DNA of 61,145 bases from Verrucomicrobiota bacterium (lineage in GTDB: Bacteria; Verrucomicrobiota; Verrucomicrobiia; Opitutales; Opitutaceae): assembly GCA_023426435.1 (NCBI GenBank), contig JAFAAS010000189.1, positions 1-61,145 of the forward strand, in the 5' to 3' direction. The notes beneath the pieces are model-generated. The model worked only from the letters and a program-made list of their open reading frames with translations. It had not been told where the DNA came from and searched no databases. The translations under genes and the position numbers were made by a program. The first letter of the stretch is position 1. Every line of letters begins with the position of its first letter. Of this stretch, positions 47,369 through 57,501 are shown in pieces.

Positions 47369-47821
47369 TCAATCGAACAAGCTCTCGCGTTCGTGCCACT
47401 GTTTGGACGCGACGAGCTTTCCATCGATGAACAAAAGCGCGGTCATCTGGTAAATGGTGACGCGCTCGTTGCGCATGAACGGCACGTCGACGTCGATGAT
47501 CTCGCCATTCTTGCTGTTCACGCCCGGCCCGCCCCAGGCAGGCACCTTTTGCGTGGTCGGCGCGACTTGATTGATCACCCGCTTCGCGACTCGCCGATAA
47601 ATCCAGGATTCGCCTTGCACACCTTCGGCTTCAATTGGGCGAACCTCCCGCGGTTTGCCGATCAGGCCCAACACGGTCTCCGCGGTCATCCCCTTTTGGA
47701 TCGCCGGCTTGCCTTGCACCACCTCGCTGGCCGGCCCGCTCGCACCTGCCGACGTTTCTGAAGCGACAACCAACCCGGCCAACACAGTTCCCGCGAGCAC
47801 CGTCAGAAGAATGGTTTTCAT
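47369..47821 (-). CDS. Small exported BamE/SmpA-like protein
   Basis: A 150-residue protein with a signal peptide (MKTILLTVLAGTVLAGLVV) and a short BamE/SmpA/OmlA-type fold: IQKGMTAETVLGLIGKPREV is the typical G-M-t-x-x-x-V-x-x-x-x-G-x-P element, followed by ESWIYRR and the strand pair ending LLFIDGKLVASKQW. No lipobox cysteine is seen, so it is probably periplasmic, not a lipoprotein. BamE-like domains often help outer-membrane assembly. It is the first gene before the A1-B1-A2-B2 series (83-base gap) and may be co-transcribed. It is divergent from the GT-C gene. Confidence 0.75.
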   Translation of the reverse strand: MKTILLTVLAGTVLAGLVVASETSAGASGPASEVVQGKPAIQKGMTAETVLGLIGKPREVRPIEAEGVQGESWIYRRVAKRVINQVAPTTQKVPAWGGPGVNSKNGEIIDVDVPFMRNERVTIYQMTALLFIDGKLVASKQWHERESLFD

Positions 47822-47956
47822 ACCAAACCAAACACCGCGCACCGCCTTTCTCCTTCAAATCCACGAGCCCGTCCGCCGGAATCTTTGCGAGCGCCGGGAC
47901 CGGACTTGCTAACCTCGGGACAGCACCCAGCATCGGGGGCCCGCTCGCGTCCGCGC

Positions 47957-50353
47957 ATGACTTCCCCCGTCCGGCTCCTGCTCCGCTTCTGGTTCGTCGC
48001 CCCGCTGCTTGCGGCTTTCTTCCTGGTGTGGATGCACCGATCGCGAGCGGACCACGTCGAGGCGCTCAGCAAGCTCCCGACCGAGATCGCGGTGGATCCC
48101 AAATCTCCCACGGGTTACGCCGGCGGCCTGCGGACGCTGGTCGTTCCTGGCCACAACAACGAAAGCTATCAGTGGATCCTCCAAACGCAGCAGATGGTGC
48201 ATCGCGGCGAATGGCGACTGCGGCACGTCGATTACGACAACGCTCCCGTCGGACGCCCGGTTTATTCGCCGTCGCCATATCGGTGGTGGCTCGCTGCTTC
48301 GGGATGGCTCGGTCACACGCTCTCCGGCGCGCCGATCGGTCTGGCCATCGAGCAGGCCGCCCTCTGGGCCGATCCGCTCCTTCACCTCATGTTGCTGGCG
48401 GGCGCAGCGGGCTTCGTCGCGTGGCGATTCGGACGATTGCCCGCGTTGCTGGTTTCATTCGCGGTTGCCTTTGTCTTCCCCCTCGCCGGCGGGTTCGTGC
48501 CCGGCGCGCCCGACGCGCGGAGTCTGACTTACGCGACTCTGCTCGGCAGTCTGCTAACCCTCACCGCCGGTGTATTTGCGGCGGAGAAATCGATTCAAAG
48601 CACCCGACGCTGGTTCATCACCGCGGGCGGATTGGCCGGAGCCGCGCTCTGGCTCGATGTCACCACCGCAGTGATCCTGGGTGGCATCGTGGCGGGAGCA
48701 GTGGCGTCGGTTTGGCTGAATCGGAAACGAAACGCGTTCGTGCTCCCGTGGCGCGCATGGGCGATCGCCGGCGCGTGTGCCACCTTGACCGGCTACGTCG
48801 TGGAGTTCGCGCCAGCACATCTGGAATGGAAATCGGTGCGACTCTCGAGCGTTCACCCGCTCTACGCGATTGCATGGCTCGGAATCGGCGAGTGGCTGGC
48901 GAGACTCCCGCCGAGCGCGGCACGCGAGCGCCGTCGACGCGACTCCATTGCTTTGGCGCTCGCGACGCTGGCTGTCGCCAGCGTTCCAGTTGCGATGTGG
49001 ATCAACCACGATCGCGCATTTCTGACGCCGGGCACCTTCGCCGCGAGATTGACGCTGCTGGACGACGCCCCGGGCGCCGACAACTTCGCGAAATGGATGG
49101 TGCAGGAAGGACTATCGTTCCGACTGCTTGCGACATGTCTGCCTCTCGCGCTGCTACCGCTCGCCGGCTGGATGCTTTTCCGGCGGGACACCTCCAGCGC
49201 GCAACGCACCGCAATCGTCCTCCTACTCGTGCCCGCCGTCATCGGCACGGGATTCGCCTGGGCGGAACTCAGCTGGTGGCCCCCCTTGGATTATGTGCTC
49301 GTCGTGCTTCTCGCAGCCGTGTGTGTCGGCGTGAAAACAGACGGACAAACCGGACGCTGGCTGATCGGCACCGCGATTGTTTCCGTCTTGGGTTTGATCG
49401 CACTCCTCCCCGCAAACTCCCACGAAAATGCCACGCGTTCGCCGGCTGAATTGCAGGCTCTGGCCGAACGGGATTTTTCGCACTGGCTCGCCCGTCGTCG
49501 CGGCGAGGAAGGCGCACTCGTTCTCGCTCCGCCGAACCTCACGGTCTCGCTCATCTACCACGGAGGGCTACGCGGCCTAGGCTCGCCGTATCGAGAAAAC
49601 GAGGACGGCTTCCGCGCATCGGTGCGCATCGCGGGCGCAATCCACGCCGACGAAGCTCATGCGCTCGCGCGTCAACGTGGGCTCACGCACGTCGTGATCC
49701 CGACGTGGGACAATTTTCTCGACGAATATTCGCGGCTCGGCGGCGCTGCGATCGAACAAACCTTCCTCGGCCTGCTGCACTCCTGGTTGCCGCCGCGATG
49801 GTTGCGTCCCGTCGCCTACTACGTGCCGAACAACGAGGCCTTCTCGAACGAGCAGCTGTTCATCTTCGAGCACACAGACATTCAGGACAACGCGACGGCA
49901 CTGGGCCGGTTGGCCGAATACTTCCTCGATATGGGACAGATCCAGCTCGCGTCGCAAGTGACGCAAGCCTTGGCCCACGAGTATGCGGCGGATCTGGGAG
50001 CGCAGATCGCGAAAGCGCGGACCGAACTCGTGCGTCGCGATCAAGCGGGCTTTTCAAAAACAGTGGAGACGATCGTTGCTGGATTGGAACAAGGCGTCGA
50101 TGACCTGCTGCCTTGGGACCGTCGCGTCAGCCTGTGCCTGGTCCTCGCATCGGCAAACCGCGCGACGGTCGCCCGCGAACAGGTTGAACGCTGCCTCTAC
50201 GAAATGAGCGAGACCGACGTAAGAACTCTCTCGGAGGGCACGCTTTTCCGTTTTCTCCTCCTGTGCAAAGCGCTCGGTCTGGAGATCGAGGACACACAAC
50301 TACGCGACCTCGCACGCTCGCTCGTGCCGGAAGCGCTTCGTGCCCAGCTTTGA
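47957..50353 (+). CDS. Polytopic membrane protein, GT-C glycosyltransferase-like
   Basis: A 798-residue protein with about 12 membrane helices in the first 480 residues and a large soluble C-terminal region. After the first helix, a long periplasmic loop contains NNESYQWILQTQQMVHRGEW and RPVYSPSPYRWWL. This resembles the first loop of STT3/PglB-type oligosaccharyltransferases and other GT-C enzymes, though I do not see a clear WWDYG-type acceptor motif. The C-terminal part has helical-repeat character (about 650-798). The frame opens 24 codons earlier; the ATG at 47957 precedes the first membrane helix. Specific function is not recognised. It converges on the TMTC-like gene with a 16-base gap. 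Confidence 0.6.
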   Translation: MTSPVRLLLRFWFVAPLLAAFFLVWMHRSRADHVEALSKLPTEIAVDPKSPTGYAGGLRTLVVPGHNNESYQWILQTQQMVHRGEWRLRHVDYDNAPVGRPVYSPSPYRWWLAASGWLGHTLSGAPIGLAIEQAALWADPLLHLMLLAGAAGFVAWRFGRLPALLVSFAVAFVFPLAGGFVPGAPDARSLTYATLLGSLLTLTAGVFAAEKSIQSTRRWFITAGGLAGAALWLDVTTAVILGGIVAGAVASVWLNRKRNAFVLPWRAWAIAGACATLTGYVVEFAPAHLEWKSVRLSSVHPLYAIAWLGIGEWLARLPPSAARERRRRDSIALALATLAVASVPVAMWINHDRAFLTPGTFAARLTLLDDAPGADNFAKWMVQEGLSFRLLATCLPLALLPLAGWMLFRRDTSSAQRTAIVLLLVPAVIGTGFAWAELSWWPPLDYVLVVLLAAVCVGVKTDGQTGRWLIGTAIVSVLGLIALLPANSHENATRSPAELQALAERDFSHWLARRRGEEGALVLAPPNLTVSLIYHGGLRGLGSPYRENEDGFRASVRIAGAIHADEAHALARQRGLTHVVIPTWDNFLDEYSRLGGAAIEQTFLGLLHSWLPPRWLRPVAYYVPNNEAFSNEQLFIFEHTDIQDNATALGRLAEYFLDMGQIQLASQVTQALAHEYAADLGAQIAKARTELVRRDQAGFSKTVETIVAGLEQGVDDLLPWDRRVSLCLVLASANRATVAREQVERCLYEMSETDVRTLSEGTLFRFLLLCKALGLEIEDTQLRDLARSLVPEALRAQL

Positions 50354-50369
50354 CGCGGGAATCGCGCCG

Positions 50370-52475
50370 TCATTCGAGCTGGCGTAAATTGCGACGCGCC
50401 GCTTCGAAGTCCGGAGCCAGTTCGAGCGCGCGAAGCCAAAAGGCGCGGGCCTGATCGGCGCGGCCCTGCTGTAGTGCGATCACCCCGCGAAGATTGAGCG
50501 CTTCCACATCGGCCGGATAGAAGCGCAGCAATTCATCGGCGCGCCGGGCCGCGTCGGCGAGCCGGCCGAGTTGCAGGAACACCCCCGCTAGTTCGTAGAA
50601 CGCATCGCGCGCTCCCGGACGCAGCTTCAACACCTGCTCGTAGTGCGTGGCTGCATCCCCGAGCCGCTCCGGCGAACGGCTCAGCAGTCGAGCCAGGTAG
50701 AAATGAGCGGACGCATAATCGGGGAGTTTCTTCAGCGCTTGTTCGAAGTGTCCCAACGCTTCGCTCTCACGGCCCGGAATCTGGGCCAGCGCCATCGCCA
50801 GATTCGCCTCGGCCAAGGCGAAATCCGGACGCAAACGCAGAGCCGTCTGGTAATGCTCCACCGCCTCCGGCAACCGCCCAGGGAGAGCGGCGAGTTCGTT
50901 GGCCAGCGCGTTGTGCGCTTCGGCATACGAAGGGCGAATGCGAATCGCCTCCTCAAACAATGCTATCGCTTCTTCGGCATGGCCCGGCTCTCGAACGAGC
51001 AATGCTCCCAACGCGCCGCGCGTGTCCGCGCTCTTCGGATTCAATTCCAGCGCCTTCCTGAAAAGCGCGATCGCTTCGTCCCGGCGCGCGGGCGTTTTAC
51101 CGATCCGCTGCGCAAGGATATGATGCCCCATCCAGCTGGTCGGATTGTCTGTGATGTTAGCCTGAAACAAAACTTCGTCGCTCACATACAACCGGCTCTC
51201 GGCGCGCGATTTCATCGCGAGCGCGCCGATCAACAGCACGGCTCCCGCGGACATCACCGCTCGCCATCCGACCTGCGCCAGGATTCGGCTCGTCAGCGAA
51301 ATCAACAAAGCCGCCATCCCGGTCGCCGCCACAGGAATGGCGAGATATTGGAAGTGATCCGCGACGTAGGAAAACTGGAAGGGGAAGACTTTGAAATATC
51401 CGAGAGCCGGAAAAAGCGTGCCGACGTAGAGGAGCCAGACCGCAAGCGGGGCACGCGTTCGATGTCTCAGCAGCCAGGCGGCCATCGTGACAGCACACGC
51501 AGCGATCAAATATCCGACCCAGCCAGACGCCTCTGCAGAAACGTCCCAAAGCGGATAGAAGAAAGTGAGGTCGGCCGGCCAAAGCAGTTTGCCGACGTAG
51601 AACCACAACACTCGCGCGGCGAGCAGCGTTCGTTCGACGAACGTTAAATCAGGGACAACAAGATCGGCCCCGATCATCGTTCGTTCGACCGATGCCGTGA
51701 CCAAGCCCGCGGGTATTGCGAGAACCAGCCACGGCAGCAGCGGGAGAACGTCGCGCCGAAACTCCAACCGGCCGTGTATCCACCACAACACGACGAGGAG
51801 CGCGGCGGGCAACGTCGCGGTGGTGGTCTTCGTGCCGAGAGCCAGGAGGTAGAGGCCCGTCGCAACGCCATAAATGAAGCCGCTGCGTTGACGAAAAAAA
51901 CGGAGATACGCCAACGCCGCACATAGATAGAAGGCCGTGGAAAGCGTGTTCTTCTGCTCGGTGATCCATGCGACCGACTCGACACAAACGGGATGAGCCA
52001 CGAAGAGAAACGCCGACAACGACGCGAGCCCTCGAGCCGAACCCGCGGACTTCGGAGACGCGTTCCGCTCGCCCGCGGCGCGAGTTCGCGCGAGTTGCAG
52101 CAGCACGGCAGCGATTAAACAAGCGTTCGCGGCGTGCAGGAGGACGTTGACGATGTGATAGGCCACAGGCGCATCGCCCCACAATCGATGCTGAATCCAG
52201 AAGGCGAAATGAAGGACAGGATAATATTGCTGGGTGGATCCGGGCTCGAACCAGATCCGCCACAAGCCATCCCACCCGCGGAGTTCCGCGCGCGTCACGT
52301 GCGCCGGATCGTCCCAAAGAAACGCGCCGTTCAGAGCTGGCGCATAGATCAAAAACGACAGAAGAAGGATTCCGCATCCGACCGCGAGATGGATAAGCAT
52401 CCACGCCGGGGGAAACGCGGAAGGTCGTCGTGGAGAATCGCCGACCGATGGACTGCTCACCGATTTTCTACGCAT
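50370..52475 (-). CDS. TMTC-like membrane protein: GT-C fold plus TPR repeats
   Basis: A 701-residue protein. The first 420 residues hold about 11 membrane helices, with the acidic motif FLWDDPAHVT in the first periplasmic loop (the D-D typical of the PMT/TMTC O-mannosyltransferase group), HPVCVESVAWITEQKN (a conserved TMTC-type element) and FPFQFSYVADHFQYLA. From about residue 455 to the end are six or seven TPR repeats (for example DEAIALFRKALELNPKSADT and EAIALFEEAIRIRPSYAEA). In eukaryotes TMTC1-4 transfer O-mannose to cadherins. Bacterial homologues are mostly uncharacterised, so a protein-glycosylation role is inference. The neighbouring secreted propeller proteins are possible acceptors. 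Confidence 0.8.
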   Translation of the reverse strand: MRRKSVSSPSVGDSPRRPSAFPPAWMLIHLAVGCGILLLSFLIYAPALNGAFLWDDPAHVTRAELRGWDGLWRIWFEPGSTQQYYPVLHFAFWIQHRLWGDAPVAYHIVNVLLHAANACLIAAVLLQLARTRAAGERNASPKSAGSARGLASLSAFLFVAHPVCVESVAWITEQKNTLSTAFYLCAALAYLRFFRQRSGFIYGVATGLYLLALGTKTTTATLPAALLVVLWWIHGRLEFRRDVLPLLPWLVLAIPAGLVTASVERTMIGADLVVPDLTFVERTLLAARVLWFYVGKLLWPADLTFFYPLWDVSAEASGWVGYLIAACAVTMAAWLLRHRTRAPLAVWLLYVGTLFPALGYFKVFPFQFSYVADHFQYLAIPVAATGMAALLISLTSRILAQVGWRAVMSAGAVLLIGALAMKSRAESRLYVSDEVLFQANITDNPTSWMGHHILAQRIGKTPARRDEAIALFRKALELNPKSADTRGALGALLVREPGHAEEAIALFEEAIRIRPSYAEAHNALANELAALPGRLPEAVEHYQTALRLRPDFALAEANLAMALAQIPGRESEALGHFEQALKKLPDYASAHFYLARLLSRSPERLGDAATHYEQVLKLRPGARDAFYELAGVFLQLGRLADAARRADELLRFYPADVEALNLRGVIALQQGRADQARAFWLRALELAPDFEAARRNLRQLE

Positions 52476-52853
52476 GCAGTCCTCGTGAGTTCATCGCGCG
52501 CCACGCTGTTCGGTCGGTGCGCGATCCCAAGCAGGCGTTGGTGATGAGAGAGCATTGAGAGGGATTGGACAGGGCACCGGCGCGCCAAGGTTTCAACAAC
52601 CGCACGCAGCAAGATCAACCAAGCTGATCGAGTTCACGAGCCCGCGGAGACCAGCGAGGGGGCGGGGTCGGGAGACCTACGCTACATTGCGGGGGTGGAG
52701 CGCGGTCAGGTTGACCGCGCTACGGAGGAGCAGGATGCGGCCGTCCGCTTCATTCATCGAGTCTTGTTGAGTTCCGTGCGATTCGAGCCCCCCCAAAAAA
52801 AAGCGCCTCCCGGAGATCGGGAGGCGCTGCATCTGCCCAAAGGCAGGAGATGA
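52476..52853. other. Intergenic region (378 bases) before the TonB-receptor terminator
   Basis: No convincing gene is present; a 71-codon frame at 52555-52770 runs through a hairpin repeat and is rejected. A perfect 10-bp hairpin pairs AGCGCGGTCA (52699-52708) with TGACCGCGCT (52712-52721) and is preceded by GGTGG, as in the GGTGGA repeat family. The promoter of the TMTC-like gene should lie at the left side, but no clear elements were seen. Confidence 0.55.
52795..52829 (-). terminator. Rho-independent terminator of the TonB-dependent receptor gene
   Basis: On the minus strand, AGCGCCTCCCG / CGGGAGGCGCT (52829-52819 and 52813-52803) form an 11-bp perfect stem with a five-base loop, followed at once by nine T residues. 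It lies about 25 bases after the receptor stop codon. Confidence 0.93.
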
Positions 52854-55800
52854 CTAGAACGAGAACGTATTCGTCAGCGTGAAGAGACGCGGCGGCGCTA
52901 TACGATAGGTCGCCGGCGTGCCATCAGGCTGGGTGGTAATCGGTATCAGCTCGTTGTCCTGGAACGCATTTCTGACGTTGAACTGGATGCGCCAGTTGAT
53001 GCGGTCCGTGACCTTGCGACTGTAGCCGACCCAGAAGTCGAAGTTCGTTTCCGCCGGGCCCATGTAGGGGTTGGCGATGTCGAACGACAGCTCGCGGGGA
53101 TTGTTCGGATTAGCCACCGGGCGATAGCCGATCACGACCTCGCTCTGCCAGCGAACGCCACCACCGAGGCTGAGGCCCTTGAGGGCGCCTTCGGTGAAGT
53201 CGTAGGTCGTGATGCCGTTGACGCGCCACTCACGCAGCTCGGGCACGTTGGTGTTGTTCTGCAGCTTGCGCTGCGCCCACTCGCCACCGACGTTGTTATA
53301 CCACTGGAACATGGTGGTTTCGTTACCCGCACCACCCCACCAGATGCGCATGTCACCGGCGGCGGTGTTGTTCAGCGCGTTTTCGTAACCGGCGATGAAC
53401 TCGGCCAGGTTGGCGCCACCGATGTTCGAGCGGGTCGCGCTCGTCTTGGCGGCGTTCACCAGCAGGCGCCAGTTGCGAATCGGCTCAGCGGTGAGTTCGA
53501 TTTCATAGCCCTTCGAGGTGCTGTCTTCGGTGAGGGCGAAGCCGTTCGGAACCGACGCGGTCAGCCCGCGCGGATTGGATTGGTTGAACGGATCGTTGAG
53601 GTTGATGCCCCACGCGGCATAGAAGCGCGGATCGACCTGAGCCTGCCAGGCACGCCAGGCCGCGACGACCTGCGCCTCGCGGGCGGACGCTTCTTCCTGC
53701 GTAGCATACGGGCCACCGGTGCCGAAGTTGTAGAGGCTGTTGGTGGGATCCCACTCGGCGTTACCCGGGCGGAACTGCGCGGACCAGCCCGGGGGCTGGG
53801 GAGCACCCGCGGGGCGGTTGTTCACCTGATTGCTGATGATCTGGCCGCTCGGCTGGTTATCCAAGCCGAGGTCGTATTCGAACTGATTGGCCGCGCTGCC
53901 ACCCCAAACCTGCGAGTTGCCGAGGAAGCCGGCGCCGTTCAGACCCGAGCTGTTGGCGTTCGTTGCAGCCGTCTCATATTTATTGATACGAAGCGAATAC
54001 TTGCCGTCGCGGGTCTCGAGGATGAGGCCGTAGTCCTTGGTTTCGCCCTGCGGGAGAGCGATCTGCTCGCCATACACGTCGACGCGGAGGGCTTCCGGTT
54101 GGAAGTTGCTCGACTTGTTGAAGAACGCGCTGACGCGAACCGGAGAGTTGGCGAGCACATCCTTCAGCCAGGGCAATTCGTCGAAGTGCGTGACAATACT
54201 CCAAGCCTTGGAGGTCTCCTCGAGGTCCGACCCCGCCTTCGGCAGGTAGTAGGCGTCCGGCGTCAGGTTCATGAAACCATACTGACGCGTCTGCGCCACA
54301 CCGTCTTCGTTGCGTCCGCTGTTGTTGTTAACGGAACGGCTCCAGCCTTGGGCGCGGTCCTTGCGGTAACCGAACGTGCCCACGATCGCTCCATCGAGCA
54401 GGTGGCCCTGCCACACGAGCACCTTGGAGGTGACACGCTTTTTCTGGAGGCGCGCGCTGGTCGTCAACAGATCGCGATTGCCGGGAGCAGCCTCGGAATC
54501 GGTGATGTTGAGCGGCATATTGGTCCAGCCAACATAGTTGGCGGCGTTGTCCGCCTGCCAGGCCTCGTAAGGATTGTCCCCATACTCGTAACCGTCGTCC
54601 CCAGCGTTATCGATGAACCACTGGATCGTCGCGGGATCGTTCGGATACGTCTGATTGGCCCACACGGCGCCCGGATTCACATAGTTCGGATCCGACGGGT
54701 TAAGCGAGCGGTTCCAATGCGAGTCGAAGAGCCGCATGGTGCCGGAGGTGAGCTTGATCTCGTTTTCCAAGCGGGGCAGGTTCGCGCCAGAGGCCGAACT
54801 GCGGTTCATCAAGGAGGGCCCGAGGTAAATGACCGCGCTCGGGAGGTAGTTCTGACCTTCGTTCCAATTAGCCGTATTGTTGAGGAAGGCACGCCAAGCC
54901 GGGTCGGTGACCGCGTAGCGGGCCCAGCTGCGGTTATCGGTCTTCTGCTCATCACGTCCCCAGAGGCCGGTCAGGGTGTGGCGGCCGAGGAAGTTCGTGA
55001 GGATGTTACCCGAACCTTCTTCGTCGAAGTCATGCGTGACAAATGCCGTAGCACGCTTCGAGCTACGATCGCTCGTGTAGGAGCTGTTGCCGCCGGAGCC
55101 GTTGTCGCCGACAAACGCGCGACCGAGGTTCTGGTTAGGCGTGCCGTCCTCGAAGGGAATGCGCACACCGTTGCGAACCGCGCCAGCGTTGGTGCCGTCG
55201 GTGTCGGTCGTGTTGATGTCGATGTAGATACCTTGCTGACCGCCGGACATGAACGAGATCTGGCCGTTGCGATAGCTTTCCCGGTTGTAGGTCAGATCGA
55301 AGCCGATCTTATCGTCCAAGAAGGTCTGCGAGAGGCTCAGATTGATGACATTGAAGTCCTGCCACTCCTTCTTGTTGGGACCATCGAGCAGGTTGTTGTA
55401 GAAGTCGAAGATCGTCGGGTCGGTGATCGAGTTGTCCTTATAAACACCGAACTCAGCAAACGGAAGGCCCGCGCGCTGGGCGTAGGTGCCGTAGCTGTTG
55501 AGACTGACAAGACGATTGAAGTCGAAAGCGCCCACGCCGTTGTCAGGCTGACCCGAGCTGTTGATGCCCCAATTACCGCGGATTTCTTGGAGCACGTAGC
55601 GATTGGGCGTCGAGCTGCCAAGGGTATCGAAGTAACCCGTCGGTCCACCGATCGAATTACCGAAATTGCCGATCCAAGGATTGAAGTGAGGGTTAAACCG
55701 GCCGCCATAAGGGCCACCGTTGATCGCAGGACGCGTCAACCCGTGCGGGAAATCCGGGCTGTAGAAGTTGTCGTTCTGCGCCATGTGCGGGTTGATCGTC

Positions 55801-56807
55801 AGCTTATTCAGGTTCTGATAAGTGCGAGCAGCGCCCGAAGTGACAGGGTTGCCGTTGATGTCGGTGCCGTTGCTGACATAACGTCCTTGGTCCGAGCCGG
55901 TCCAGAACCAGGGTGTGATGAAGTCGAGCGGGGGCAGCGTGCGCGGACGGTTGCTGCGGACTTTGCCCGCTTCGCCGTTGACCTTGAAGATCGTGCGCGC
56001 CGAACCCCTCTTCAGGAATCCGGGCTCATAGCGCAAGGCGCCCGCGATGCGGTGATCATCCTGGAACGCCGGGCGCTGCTGGAACTTCTGGTTGTCAGCG
56101 AGACCCATGATGCGGATGGCCAGTTCGTCCTTCAGCAGCACGCGGTTGATGTCGAGCGTGCCACGGACGCTGCCGTGATTGTCCACGCGGACTTCAACCG
56201 TGTTGGCGTTGCGGAAGGAAGCCATCTTCACACCGGCGTTGATGATACCGGCGGGGCTGCCTTGACCGAACAGAATCGAGTTCGGGCCGCGGCTCAGGTC
56301 GACGCGGTCGATGTTGTAACCATCCCACGGAATGTCCGAGAGGAAGTAGTCACGGGTGTTGTCGGCGTTGGTCAGACCGCGAACGCGAGTATTTTGGTTC
56401 GGGTTCGTGAAACGCGTGCGCTCGTCGAGTCGGGCACCGTCACCCAGACCGGCGAAGTTGCCGAACACGTTACCAACTTCCGTCGAGGTCGTGTATTGCA
56501 GCAGCGTTTCGTTGTTAACCGCGCCGGTGTCCGCGAGGAACTGGCTCGTCACAACCTGAATCGCGTTGCCGACATCACGGAGGTCCGTGTTGAGGCGGTT
56601 ACCGGCCAGCGTCGTCGCTGCCGCATAACCCCGCTCTTCCGCCGCCGAAACTTCGAACGGCGAAAGGACAATCACCTCTTCTTCACTTTCAGCCGCGGCA
56701 GATGCCGCGGGAGCAGGCTGTGCCTGCGAAACGCCAGTGGCGAACACCGCCGCTGACGCTAGGCCTAGCGCGTATTTGGCTAGGAGTTTGTCTTTTGTCA
56801 TTTGCAT
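52854..56807 (-). CDS. Large TonB-dependent outer-membrane receptor
   Basis: A 1317-residue protein, far longer than the usual 650-900. It has a signal peptide (LGLASAAVFATGVSQAQ), an N-terminal segment EEEVIVLSPFEVSA that may serve as a TonB box, a plug domain (about 60-230: AGNRLNTDLRDVGNAIQVVT, later GPNSILFGQGSPAGIINAG), and a very long beta-barrel ending in the outer-membrane signature with terminal Phe (PRLFTLTNTFSF). Such receptors import large or scarce substrates (siderophores, vitamins, oligosaccharides) using TonB energy. The substrate cannot be told here. It is a single-gene unit with its own terminator. Starts at 56807 and 56801 are both possible. Confidence 0.93.
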   Translation of the reverse strand: MQMTKDKLLAKYALGLASAAVFATGVSQAQPAPAASAAAESEEEVIVLSPFEVSAAEERGYAAATTLAGNRLNTDLRDVGNAIQVVTSQFLADTGAVNNETLLQYTTSTEVGNVFGNFAGLGDGARLDERTRFTNPNQNTRVRGLTNADNTRDYFLSDIPWDGYNIDRVDLSRGPNSILFGQGSPAGIINAGVKMASFRNANTVEVRVDNHGSVRGTLDINRVLLKDELAIRIMGLADNQKFQQRPAFQDDHRIAGALRYEPGFLKRGSARTIFKVNGEAGKVRSNRPRTLPPLDFITPWFWTGSDQGRYVSNGTDINGNPVTSGAARTYQNLNKLTINPHMAQNDNFYSPDFPHGLTRPAINGGPYGGRFNPHFNPWIGNFGNSIGGPTGYFDTLGSSTPNRYVLQEIRGNWGINSSGQPDNGVGAFDFNRLVSLNSYGTYAQRAGLPFAEFGVYKDNSITDPTIFDFYNNLLDGPNKKEWQDFNVINLSLSQTFLDDKIGFDLTYNRESYRNGQISFMSGGQQGIYIDINTTDTDGTNAGAVRNGVRIPFEDGTPNQNLGRAFVGDNGSGGNSSYTSDRSSKRATAFVTHDFDEEGSGNILTNFLGRHTLTGLWGRDEQKTDNRSWARYAVTDPAWRAFLNNTANWNEGQNYLPSAVIYLGPSLMNRSSASGANLPRLENEIKLTSGTMRLFDSHWNRSLNPSDPNYVNPGAVWANQTYPNDPATIQWFIDNAGDDGYEYGDNPYEAWQADNAANYVGWTNMPLNITDSEAAPGNRDLLTTSARLQKKRVTSKVLVWQGHLLDGAIVGTFGYRKDRAQGWSRSVNNNSGRNEDGVAQTRQYGFMNLTPDAYYLPKAGSDLEETSKAWSIVTHFDELPWLKDVLANSPVRVSAFFNKSSNFQPEALRVDVYGEQIALPQGETKDYGLILETRDGKYSLRINKYETAATNANSSGLNGAGFLGNSQVWGGSAANQFEYDLGLDNQPSGQIISNQVNNRPAGAPQPPGWSAQFRPGNAEWDPTNSLYNFGTGGPYATQEEASAREAQVVAAWRAWQAQVDPRFYAAWGINLNDPFNQSNPRGLTASVPNGFALTEDSTSKGYEIELTAEPIRNWRLLVNAAKTSATRSNIGGANLAEFIAGYENALNNTAAGDMRIWWGGAGNETTMFQWYNNVGGEWAQRKLQNNTNVPELREWRVNGITTYDFTEGALKGLSLGGGVRWQSEVVIGYRPVANPNNPRELSFDIANPYMGPAETNFDFWVGYSRKVTDRINWRIQFNVRNAFQDNELIPITTQPDGTPATYRIAPPRLFTLTNTFSF

Positions 56808-57250
<443 letters not shown>

Positions 57251-57501
57251 GGGCACTGAACCGACCCCGCGAAGCAGGGTCGCCTTCTGTCGAAGGGGCG
57301 AAGCAAACGCTCCCACGAAGCGGGGTCAACGCGAATTCCGCCTGGTCGCACTCGTCGAGCAGGACGGGATACCGCCGCTCGTTCCACTTAACACGAGCGC
57401 GCTGATCGCTGCGGACCACGGCAAGAACCGCACACCTTTCGCCAACCCCCGCGCAGTCTCATCCCGCCATCAATGGCAGAGTGCCCTCCCACACACCCGC
57501 C

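Noticed and set aside
52555..52770. A 71-codon plus-strand frame in the gap before the TonB-receptor terminator
   Set aside because: It runs through a perfect repeat hairpin, has no ribosome-binding site and no protein-like composition.
53580..56756. A plus-strand frame of 1058 codons opposite the TonB receptor
   Set aside because: Antisense shadow with no signal, domain or ribosome-binding site; the receptor itself is unmistakable.
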